A stretch of DNA of 20,328 bases, from the IMG/VR virus record IMGVR_UViG_3300042691_000982, positions 1 to 20,328 of that record; one strand, 5' to 3'. Numbering within the stretch: the first letter of the stretch is position 1; each line of letters starts with the position of its first letter. This DNA comes from a virus. Below the pieces are notes generated by a model. It saw only the letters and a program-made list of their open reading frames with translations. It did no database searches and was not told where the DNA came from. The position numbers and the translations under genes are program-made. Shown piece after piece: positions 1 through 7,400 of the stretch.

Positions 1-2
1 TA

Positions 3-116
3 GAGCGCCGTATACATCAAACAAATATGAAACAGTTTTTAGAGGAAAACCCGGATACGCATCCCGCCGGACTTCAGGTTGAAAAAGAGTATGCAATTAC
101 CATTAGGAGAAAATAA
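3..116 (+). CDS. C-terminal end of an unidentified early phage protein (5' truncated by window edge)
   Basis: A reading frame is open from base 3 to the TAA at 114-116 and codes for 37 residues ending in EYAITIRRK. The frame carries the strong Shine-Dalgarno of the next gene inside its last codons and stops only at the base before that gene's ATG, which is the spacing expected inside an operon. An ATG at 27-29 could be an internal start, but the frame is open upstream of it, so I treat the gene as cut by the window edge. The ending (helix, then a short basic strand) is reminiscent of the C-terminus of siphovirus Gp157-type proteins. That resemblance is weak and I assign no function. It probably belongs to the replication/recombination operon. 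Confidence 0.55.
   Translation, partial: ERRIHQTNMKQFLEENPDTHPAGLQVEKEYAITIRRK
105..110 (+). promoter_or_regulatory. Ribosome binding site AGGAGA for the cysteine-motif DNA-binding protein
   Basis: AGGAGA lies six bases before the ATG at 117. It is the best Shine-Dalgarno in the window and fixes this start, which fits a protein that is probably needed in large amounts. Confidence 0.75.
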
Positions 117-1010
117 ATGAGTAACGAAATTAGTTTGTTTCAACAAGCAGTACCCGACTACATTAAAGAAGCCGGTGTAGATGAGTTAACCCGTTCGCTA
201 GGTGGCGGCGGTGGTAGCAAGCGCATATCCATTCGTGGTTCTGTATTTCGTATGATGGTGGGCGGCGAGGAGATTGCCAAGAACGAAAGCCGTTCCATGA
301 ACATTGTAATTGTAAATGGAACCAAGCACGTAGCACGTAAGTTCTATGCCGGTAAGTATGTAGCCGGTGAATCAGCACCTCCTGATTGCTGGTCTAATGA
401 CGGCATCGCTCCTGATGCAAGTGTAGAAAGCCCACAAGGCCCAAATTGCGATAACTGCCCACAGAACATTAAGGGTTCAGGCAATGGCGATTCGCGTGCG
501 TGCCGGTACGAAAAACGTTTGGCAGTTGTATTAGCCGACGACATCAAAGGTAGTGTTTATCAATTGTTGCTCCCATCAAAGTCCTATTTCGGCAAAGGCG
601 ACATCGACAAGATGCCGTTTGAGCAGTACGCCAAATACGTTGCTTCACAGGGATACAACATCAATATGATTGTCACCGAAATGAAGTTTGACTCGGACAG
701 CGACAATCCCAAGTTGACCTTCAAGCCTATTGGTTTCCTCTCCAAGGAACAGTGGGAAGTAGCAAAACAGCAAGGTGCAACCTTGGATGCAAAACAAGCA
801 ATCGTAATGACTGCCTCACAATCAGATGCAAAACTGAAAGCAATTGCCGCTCCGGTAGCATCTACTGTGAATAAAGCCGAAGTAAAAGCAGAGGCCGAAG
901 CAGCGGTTCCTGAGCCAACCAAAAAAGTTTCTAAGAAGGCTGCGGAGGCGCCGACTGAGAAAAAAGATCTCGCTGAAATTATGGGCAACTGGGCTACGGA
1001 TGACGAGTAA
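117..1010 (+). CDS. Putative phage single-strand DNA-binding protein with four-cysteine motif
   Basis: This 297-residue protein probably coats single-stranded DNA during replication or recombination. Directly visible are a Gly-rich turn at residues 29-33 followed by a beta-rich core (about 36-75); four cysteines at 91, 111, 114 and 129 (C-x19-C-x2-C-x14-C) that could hold a zinc ion; a second beta-rich section (about 135-210); a low-complexity Ala/Lys/Glu/Pro linker (about 232-282); and a short acidic tail ending in NWATDDE. A flexible linker plus an acidic aromatic-containing tip is the usual C-terminus of bacterial SSB and phage gp2.5/gp32-type proteins, where it recruits partners. The position just ahead of the primase-helicase supports this role. 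The cysteine pattern is one I recall from unnamed phage proteins. The function is inference. A zinc-dependent recombination cofactor is the main alternative. Confidence 0.6.
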   Translation: MSNEISLFQQAVPDYIKEAGVDELTRSLGGGGGSKRISIRGSVFRMMVGGEEIAKNESRSMNIVIVNGTKHVARKFYAGKYVAGESAPPDCWSNDGIAPDASVESPQGPNCDNCPQNIKGSGNGDSRACRYEKRLAVVLADDIKGSVYQLLLPSKSYFGKGDIDKMPFEQYAKYVASQGYNINMIVTEMKFDSDSDNPKLTFKPIGFLSKEQWEVAKQQGATLDAKQAIVMTASQSDAKLKAIAAPVASTVNKAEVKAEAEAAVPEPTKKVSKKAAEAPTEKKDLAEIMGNWATDDE

Positions 1011-1255
1011 TGACGGACAGTCGTGGTTACAGTTCTCGAATTGTTAAGGCGAATAAAGAAGCCAGTACAGAAAACCTCGGTGTAGCGTTGGGGCGACTGT
1101 GCATTGCTAAAGAAATCCCTGTGTCTGATGTTTCTACTTACTTTGGGGTAAGCCGAATGACCATATACAAATGGTTTAAGGGTTTAGAAATACCAAGGCA
1201 GAAACAAATTGCAAGGATTGAAGAAGTTTTGGCAAAGGCTAAATTTAGCGTTTAG
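1010..1255 (+). CDS. Small helix-turn-helix DNA-binding protein
   Basis: This 81-residue protein is built around one helix-turn-helix. Residues about 37-58 read PVSDVSTYFGVSRMTIYKWF, with the GVSRMTIYKW recognition-helix pattern typical of XRE/MerR/homeodomain-like phage regulators. The flanks are short and basic, and there is no effector or dimerisation domain. Its ATG overlaps the stop of the gene before it by one base (TAATG at 1008-1012), and it has no clear Shine-Dalgarno, so it is probably translated by re-initiation. It lies directly before a leader full of inverted repeats, so it may bind there and control the primase gene. That is a guess from position. It could instead act as an architectural or replication-initiator protein. 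Confidence 0.75.
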   Translation: MTDSRGYSSRIVKANKEASTENLGVALGRLCIAKEIPVSDVSTYFGVSRMTIYKWFKGLEIPRQKQIARIEEVLAKAKFSV

Positions 1256-1261
1256 TAACAC

Positions 1262-1340
1262 GGGCATCTAGTTCGACGGAACGAAAAGGGGTTAATCGCC
1301 GCAACCCCCTGATGCCCTTTCTTTTCTGCGGCGCAAGGGC
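1262..1340 (+). promoter_or_regulatory. Candidate structured mRNA leader of the primase-helicase gene (nested stems, possible pseudoknot)
   Basis: The 90 bases between the helix-turn-helix gene and the primase contain several exact inverted repeats. The outer stem is GGGCATC (1262-1268) with GATGCCC (1311-1317). Inside it are a small hairpin GTTC/GAAC (1271-1274/1279-1282) and a hairpin GGGGTT/AACCCC (1288-1293/1303-1308). The loop of the last hairpin holds CGCCGC (1297-1302), which is exactly complementary to GCGGCG at 1328-1333. An alternative stem GCCCTT (1314-1319) with AAGGGC (1335-1340) would break the outer stem and hide the Shine-Dalgarno AAGGG. This arrangement could switch translation of the downstream gene, or serve as a protein-binding operator. 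I do not recognise a known riboswitch class. The base pairs are read directly; the function is inference. Confidence 0.45.
1335..1339 (+). promoter_or_regulatory. Ribosome binding site AAGGG for the primase-helicase
   Basis: AAGGG ends six bases before the ATG at 1346 and is the only purine-rich match near this start. It is also one arm of the alternative stem with 1314-1319, so the leader fold may decide whether it is accessible. Confidence 0.55.
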
Positions 1341-1345
1341 GGCAA

Positions 1346-4168
1346 ATGGCAACTACAGAATTACTGTCGGCGGTGCTTCCATCCGAAGGATGGTATTGCA
1401 TTGTTGGGCTAAAGGCGGGGAATAAGCCAAGACAGACATTCCATGAGACATTGGATGAATGCGAGCAAGCAATTGCTGGCTTGATGGAAGACGAATATAA
1501 CGCATACTTTGCATGCTCAAAGTACGAGACAAACAAATCACGCACGCAACCAAACGCCAAGTACATCAAAGCCTTTTGGCTAGACATTGATTGCGGTGAA
1601 GGCAAAGACTATCCTAGCCAAGGTGAAGGTCTTGCCGCGCTTAAAAACTTTTGTAAGGCAACAGGACTACCTAAGCCGACAGTTGTTAACTCGGGGCGGG
1701 GGCTGCATATCTACTGGCGACTTAGCAGAACTATCACTGCTGAGGAGTGGAAGCCCGTTGCCGAACGCATCAAGTATCTTTGCGAAGAATACGATTTCCA
1801 TGTTGACCCGTCGCGCACAGCAGACTTAGCCTCGATACTTAGGGTTCCTGAGACTCTAAACTTTAAGGATGACCCGCCTAAGCCTGTATCTATTATTTGC
1901 TTATCAGATGAAATAGAGTACGAAACAGTTAAGTCCCAACTCGGTGTTCTTGTTGCGCCTCCTGAGTTTAATGTACCGAGGCAAGAACTAAATGAATTGA
2001 CTAAAGCCCTTGCTAATAACGAAGAGAAGTGGTTCAAGATAATTATTAAAAAGACTATCAAGGGCGAAGGATGCGCTCAGATACATAAGATAGCGACAGA
2101 GCAAGAGACAGTTAACTATGAGTTATGGCGTGCAGGGCTGTCGGTAGCGTGGGCATGCGAGGATAGAGACACAGCCATCCATAAGATCTCAGAGCGCCAT
2201 CAGGAATATGATTTCCAAGAGACTATCCGCAAGGCTATGGATACCGGTGGCCCACAGAAGTGTGTCACGTTTGAGAAATGGAACCCTAGTGGGTGTGAGG
2301 GTTGCTCCCATAAAGGCAAGATAGTTGGGCCGATTGCGTTGGGGCGCAAGATTGTCAAAGCCCGTGCCGAGGATAACTTTGTCGAAGTAGAGGCAAAGTC
2401 CCCCGAGGTGCCGGTTACAAAGATCACAATCCCCGAATACCCCTTTCCTTACTTTAGAGGCAAGCAGGGCGGCGTCTATATTGAAATCGCGGATAACGAC
2501 CCCATATTAGTTTATCAGCACGACCTTTATGTGGTTAAGCGGATGAGAGATCCACAGAAAGGGGAGGTCGCTTGGATTAGATTGCACCTACCAAAAGATG
2601 GAATTAAAGAGTTTGCGTTGCCGATTACAGAGGTAATGACCAAAGAAAAGTTACGGGAGAAGTTAGGATTTTATGGCGTTGCAGCATTACAAAAGCAGAT
2701 GGATGCCATCATGGTGTACATCATTAAGTTTGTTAACGAATTACAGTACAAAACTGACGTGGAGGTAATGAGAATGCAGTACGGATGGGCAGACAAAAAT
2801 AGCAAATTCGTTGTTGGAGACCAAGAGATAACGGCGGAAGGTATTAAATATAGCCCCCCTTCTTCAATGACCTCGGCGTTGTCAGAGTACATGCAGCCGG
2901 TTGGCACGTTAGACGAATGGAAAAAGATAGCGAATGTGTACAACCGCCCCAGTATGGAGCCGCATGCGTTCGGGTTTTTCACGGCGTTTGGATCTCCGCT
3001 TTTGACACACCTGAACCTAAAAGGCGCGGTTATAAACCTAGTCAACAATGTATCGGGAACAGGTAAAACAACGGTAGCCAAGGTTATGCACAGCGTCTAC
3101 GGACACCCCGAGGAACAGATGCTTATTGCTAAAGACACCATAAACGTCAAGTTGCATAGGATGGGCGTGATGGGTAACTTGCCAATTAGTTGTGACGAGA
3201 TAACTAACGTAGAGGCAGAGCACTTTTCTGACTTTGTCTACGCCGTGTCGCAAGGCCGTGCCCGTAACCGCATGAAGTCTCAGTCTAACGAAGAGCGGCT
3301 TAACACATCAAAGTGGTCTTTACTGTGCGTGTGTACTTCTAACGCATCCTTTTATGACAAGTTGGCGTCGCTGAAATCGACCCCTGATGGCGAGTTAATG
3401 CGGTTAATTGAGTTTCAAATACCTGTTAATAGCGTCATGAACAAGGTCGAAGCCGACGAGATATTTAGCCAATTAGACAATAACTACGGGCACGCAGGGC
3501 GCATTTACCTGCAATGGCTAGTATCAAACCTTGAAGAAGCCATAGATATGGTCAAGCAGATACAGGTTGTTATCGACAAAAAGGTTAAATTTAGTGGACG
3601 TGAGCGGTTTTGGTCAGGTGTTGCCGCCTGTAATATTGCGGGAGCCATGATTGCTAAGAAACTTGGACTGATTGACATTGATATTAAAAGGGTTTTTGAG
3701 TGGATGGTTGTTGAGTTTTCTAAGATGCGTCACGAGATTAAGGCACCTCCTACAAACCAAGCCAGCACGATAGGCGAGTTCTTAAATGAGTTCCGTGGGA
3801 GCATCCTTGTTATTAACGACGCCGCCGACAAGCGCTCAGGTATGGCCCAGTTGCCGATTGTAGAGCCGAAGTTTGACCTGCTTGCACGGATAGAGCCAGA
3901 CACTAAGAAGTTATTTATCAGTGCCAAGCACCTACGGCAGTTCTGTACCAAGAACCAGATCACACTTAAGGATGTATTAAATACTTTAGCCGCCGAGGGC
4001 ATATACGAAAAGACAGTTAAAAAGCGTATGGCTAAGGGCACCAAGATTGAGGGGCTACCTACGGATGCCTTTATGTTTGACTGCTCCAAGGGGGACTTTA
4101 TTAATACCGAGGACTATGTTGAGTCACTAAAACCCGCCGACGATGAGAGTCCACGGCCTGTCGTTTGA
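1346..4168 (+). CDS. Bifunctional primase-helicase (archaeo-eukaryotic-type primase fused to a DUF927-like helicase)
   Basis: This 940-residue replication protein probably lays primers and unwinds DNA at the phage fork. Residues about 1-190 look like an archaeo-eukaryotic primase core: metal-binding DID at 80-82 (WLDIDCGEG), then SGRGLHIYW at 116-124, then VDPSRTADLASILRVPET at 153-170 with further acidic residues. Cysteines at 306, 317 and 320 with His322 form a possible small zinc site. The C-terminal half holds an ATPase: the P-loop VSGTGKTT ends at residue 576 with Lys574, and ISCDEI (614-619) is a likely Walker B. The P-loop has Asn where the first glycine of the classical pattern sits, as I recall for DUF927-type ATPases. 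Such fusions replace separate DnaG- and DnaB-type proteins in phages and plasmids. It starts after the structured leader and overlaps the next gene by 26 bases. Confidence 0.85.
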   Translation: MATTELLSAVLPSEGWYCIVGLKAGNKPRQTFHETLDECEQAIAGLMEDEYNAYFACSKYETNKSRTQPNAKYIKAFWLDIDCGEGKDYPSQGEGLAALKNFCKATGLPKPTVVNSGRGLHIYWRLSRTITAEEWKPVAERIKYLCEEYDFHVDPSRTADLASILRVPETLNFKDDPPKPVSIICLSDEIEYETVKSQLGVLVAPPEFNVPRQELNELTKALANNEEKWFKIIIKKTIKGEGCAQIHKIATEQETVNYELWRAGLSVAWACEDRDTAIHKISERHQEYDFQETIRKAMDTGGPQKCVTFEKWNPSGCEGCSHKGKIVGPIALGRKIVKARAEDNFVEVEAKSPEVPVTKITIPEYPFPYFRGKQGGVYIEIADNDPILVYQHDLYVVKRMRDPQKGEVAWIRLHLPKDGIKEFALPITEVMTKEKLREKLGFYGVAALQKQMDAIMVYIIKFVNELQYKTDVEVMRMQYGWADKNSKFVVGDQEITAEGIKYSPPSSMTSALSEYMQPVGTLDEWKKIANVYNRPSMEPHAFGFFTAFGSPLLTHLNLKGAVINLVNNVSGTGKTTVAKVMHSVYGHPEEQMLIAKDTINVKLHRMGVMGNLPISCDEITNVEAEHFSDFVYAVSQGRARNRMKSQSNEERLNTSKWSLLCVCTSNASFYDKLASLKSTPDGELMRLIEFQIPVNSVMNKVEADEIFSQLDNNYGHAGRIYLQWLVSNLEEAIDMVKQIQVVIDKKVKFSGRERFWSGVAACNIAGAMIAKKLGLIDIDIKRVFEWMVVEFSKMRHEIKAPPTNQASTIGEFLNEFRGSILVINDAADKRSGMAQLPIVEPKFDLLARIEPDTKKLFISAKHLRQFCTKNQITLKDVLNTLAAEGIYEKTVKKRMAKGTKIEGLPTDAFMFDCSKGDFINTEDYVESLKPADDESPRPVV

Positions 4169-4340
4169 GATTGATTGGAGCAAATTTAAGCCGGGGCGCA
4201 CCTTCTTTATCCCTTGCTTAGATTTGGAAACGGCGAAAAAAGAAGTAGGAGCCGTGGTTAAAAGATTAAAGTATTCTGTAGAAATGCGTGGGGTGATTGA
4301 GAATGGGGTCAAGGGCTTGCGAGTGTGGAGAATTAAGTAG
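4143..4340 (+). CDS. Small hypothetical phage protein
   Basis: This 65-residue basic protein runs from ATG 4143 to the TAG at 4338-4340. It overlaps the end of the primase-helicase by 26 bases in another frame, so it is probably translated by coupling; no Shine-Dalgarno is visible. The pattern WSKFKPGRTFFIPCLD, an alpha-helical middle and an ending GLRVWRIK resemble short phage proteins I have seen beside replication genes (GxxFFxP ... GxRVWR), so I regard it as real and not a chance frame. I cannot assign a function. An antisense frame at 4127-4345 covers the same bases but has no such pattern. Confidence 0.65.
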   Translation: MRVHGLSFEIDWSKFKPGRTFFIPCLDLETAKKEVGAVVKRLKYSVEMRGVIENGVKGLRVWRIK

Positions 4341-4353
4341 TACACTTCGGCCT

Positions 4354-4413
4354 GACAGCATCTCCTCGCTGTCGGTGCCTATGGCACTCCTCTTGGTGGT
4401 TGATTATTCAACC
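4354..4413 (+). other. Chain of three short hairpins ahead of the terminator, possible small RNA
   Basis: Between the last + strand gene and the terminator there are three perfect hairpins in a row: GACAGC/GCTGTC (4354-4359/4368-4373), GTGCC/GGCAC (4375-4379/4383-4387, loop TAT) and GGTTGA/TCAACC (4398-4403/4408-4413, loop TTAT). No gene fits in this stretch. The chain could be the 3' untranslated part of the replication mRNA, protecting it from exonucleases, or a small RNA that uses the terminator as its own 3' end. The pairing is read directly; the role is not known. Confidence 0.45.
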
Positions 4414-4417
4414 TTGC

Positions 4418-4445
4418 ACCCCCGCCCAGCGCGGGGGTCTTTTTT
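4418..4445 (+). terminator. Rho-independent terminator of the rightward replication operon
   Basis: ACCCCCGC (4418-4425) pairs with GCGGGGGT (4431-4438) around a five-base loop, followed by CTTTTTT (4439-4445). The GC-rich stem plus T tract is a textbook intrinsic terminator for + strand transcripts. It reaches the stop codon of the converging - strand gene at 4444-4446. Read on the - strand the stem is followed by TGCAAGG, not a T tract, so it should not stop leftward transcripts efficiently. Confidence 0.9.
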
Positions 4446-7400
4446 AGGCTTCGTCCCCGTAGTACCCCATATCCTCAAGGGCGCCCATCAAGTTTTTATT
4501 GATAGGTATGCCGCCGGTTAGGCTGGCTAAGGCACGGGACTTATATCGAGTCGTTACAGACTTCATTAAAGTGTCGCCCAAAATAGGGTATGTCGGATGT
4601 GTGCGGTTAAACAAACTAATTTTGTCAATAACTCGGTCAGTAAAGTCTGAATCTTGGGTATCAATAGACATAAAGAAAGCGTTCATCAAATCCTGCCGCT
4701 TATTAATGATGTCCTGCTCCATTGATTTCTTCTCAATGTTAGACTTTTGCCGCTGTGCAACACGCTCAGGTGAGAACCCAAGTGATTGGGCAAGCGCATC
4801 TTTCCCACTAATATCATCTACTAATTCATCACCTTTGAGGGTAAGAACTCCTTCTGTAGCGTAGCGCATGCCGACCAATGGCTGCTTTAACACGGCAGGC
4901 ATAATCTTTTCAGCGCCGCGATAATAGTATCCATCGTTGTAAAGTTTTAGTGCTTCAGCAGCGCTTATGCCTAGGCTTGCAGTCGGCCCAAGTAAATTAA
5001 TAAGCATGTTTTGGAAAGCGGTAACTTCGTCTTGGCTCTTACGGGCATCACGGAACCAAAGGTCATTTAGGCTCATACGATCTGCAATGTTTAAACCTGT
5101 AGCCTGCGTGACAACCCCACGGGATATAGAGTCGCCCCAGAAGTTGCCAAATGTCTCTGCCATCCAGTTCTTAAACCAATTCTCAAAGTCAAGCGGCGGC
5201 TCATCCTCATCTGAGAATGCCGCGTGTAAGGCTTCAATTGTGGCTGCGCCGACTGAGAATAGCGGCATGCCGGTTGCACCTGCAATTAAGAACGTCATCC
5301 CTAAAGTGCCAAGTATACGACCCCGGCCTTCTTTAACAATACGATCTACCTCAGCATCAATTTGTTTCTCTAGTTCTTCAGGTGTAACAGGGGTAGGTAA
5401 TCCGTAGTTAGCACGCTCAATTTCTAAAGAACTACGTACTTCTTCACGCAGTTCTGGATTACTTTTAGAGAACCATTCATATGCACTACGACCTAAAAGA
5501 TAAGTTGTGTGCTGTGGGAACTGTTTAAATTGTAGGATAACTTTGGCGTAAGCGTTTTGTAGATAGCGGGGCTTATTAAGCGTAGAGTAATCAAACATTG
5601 ACCGGTAAGTTAAATCCTTTGCCTCATCTACCGCTTTGTTAAACGCATTAAGATCAGACATACCTTTCTTTTTAGCGGCTGCATACGACAGTCTAAATGC
5701 ACTCATAGCCATAACTTCACGGTTAAACCGCTCGGCGTGGTGGAACATAAAACTGCTCCAGCGCATGATTGTGCTCATCTTGCCGGTGTACATATTAGAT
5801 GGAGAGTCAGCCAGTCCTGCTAAATCATATGCTTGAGTAATATCAATCAGCCCACTAGCCGAAAAAGCATCGTATGCACGTTGCTCTACTGCGTTTAGTT
5901 TCGAACCCATTTTAAGTGAGGGCATAGCAAATTTGCCATTTGCGTCTTTAAAACCTGAACGCATAAAACTCATTCCCATACTAGCCAACATGGCTGCGGC
6001 GTCTACTTTCCCAAAGCGAGAAGCAAGAACAGGCAATCCAAACGCAGGTACACCCAACATGTTTACCAAGGCCGAAGCAGGTGCCGTGAGATACCATAAA
6101 AACGACACGTTAGATAGGACAGTAGGTATTGTCCCTGTGTCTGTAGGATTCATCACGTAATCAAGTCGGCGGCGCAGTTCGTTTAGGTAGTCCCCATCAA
6201 CTTTAGGGTTTCCCTCGTTGTTTGCTATGTTTGCTTTTTGTACTTCGTCAGCAGCATTTAACTGATCAAACATTTGCCGAGAATATTTAAAACGCGCATG
6301 CTGATATGCCATGTGGGAAGACGTATCGGAGAATGCCCGCAGCATATCCTTTGACGCTCCAGAAACTCCTTTACGATGGATAAAGTTCTTTCTAAGGCTT
6401 CTGTTTGGCAACGTCATTAAGTATAGTTCTTGCACGCCGTCTTTAATTGCGTTCCGTAACGTATCTACTTGGTTGCCTGCTTGTTTATAATTTACATACG
6501 TCCCGTTTAATAGTTTGTCACTAGCGCTATCGACAATGTCGTTTATTGTTTTTAGGGCAGTCACATTTTGTAGGCTTGTAAGGTCAGCCGTGCGTAAACT
6601 ATTCCCCTGCCCAATTTTTGTATTACCTTGTTGCTCAAATAATTTAAATGCTGAGTTACGTTCAGCCGCAGTATCAAATTTATAAAAACCTGCATCGGGG
6701 CCTTGACCAACATTAATCCAGAATTGCCCAAAACGAGCCAAAGGAAAATATGGGCCTACTAATCCTTTTCTAAACTCTTTTTCAACTTCGCTAAGTTTTT
6801 GCCTAATTTCAGCATCTGGCAGTCCGCTGGCAACTAAAGACAATTTAATATTGTTAAGTAGGGTCTCTAAATATGAATCCATCCTACGGACATAAAAATT
6901 ACGAACTTCGCGGTAGACTTCTTTGGCTTCTGGGCTAAGAGCATCCCATGCCTTGTCTAATTTATAGTCTTTACCTTTTTGCGTATCAGGGTCAATACCT
7001 AGTAGAGTTGCCTCAATCATTACTTCAGACAACTTATCGCTTTCTTTAGAGTCTTTGTTTTGGAGTTTTGACCATTTGTCTGTTGTAGATTTAGCCTCAT
7101 TAACAATCTTGTTATGCTCTTCAAGCATACCTTCAACACTAAGAATAAAGTTTTTAGGTGCTTGCCCCAAACGAGTACCAACTAAATCTTGAAGTTGGCG
7201 AAGCGTAAAGGCTCCTAAAAAATATTTACGTGTAGTGTCTGCTACATTTTCAAGCATTTGAGAAACGCCATTCTTAGCCTCTTGCCATGTTGGGCGGTTC
7301 AAAGCAGCATTTAACATGCGCCGGGGTATGCTTTGATCTGGAGGTAGTGGAGACGTTTTAAAGGTGCCGCCCATTACGCTCTTAGGTGCAGACGCATTAA

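Noticed and set aside
1271-1282. GTTCGACGGAAC as a LexA-type operator.
   Set aside because: Spacing and flanks do not match known SOS boxes, and the small stem is better explained as part of the leader fold.
1283-1316. GAAA (1283-1286) and CUGAUG (1309-1314) resemble pieces of a hammerhead ribozyme core.
   Set aside because: Only one hairpin lies between them where a permuted hammerhead needs two helices and a cleavage site, and the core CUGAUGA is incomplete (C in the last position).
4127-4345. A 72-residue - strand frame opposite the small gene at 4143-4340.
   Set aside because: Its protein shows no family-like pattern, it lies fully antisense to a better candidate, and it would extend beyond the late block's last gene with no ribosome site seen.
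4398-4413. GGTTGATTATTCAACC as a tRNA T-arm.
   Set aside because: It lacks the TTCRA loop, and no acceptor, D or anticodon arms can be placed around it.
4418-4438. The terminator stem as a bidirectional terminator for both converging blocks.
   Set aside because: On the - strand the stem is followed by TGCAAGG and not a T tract.
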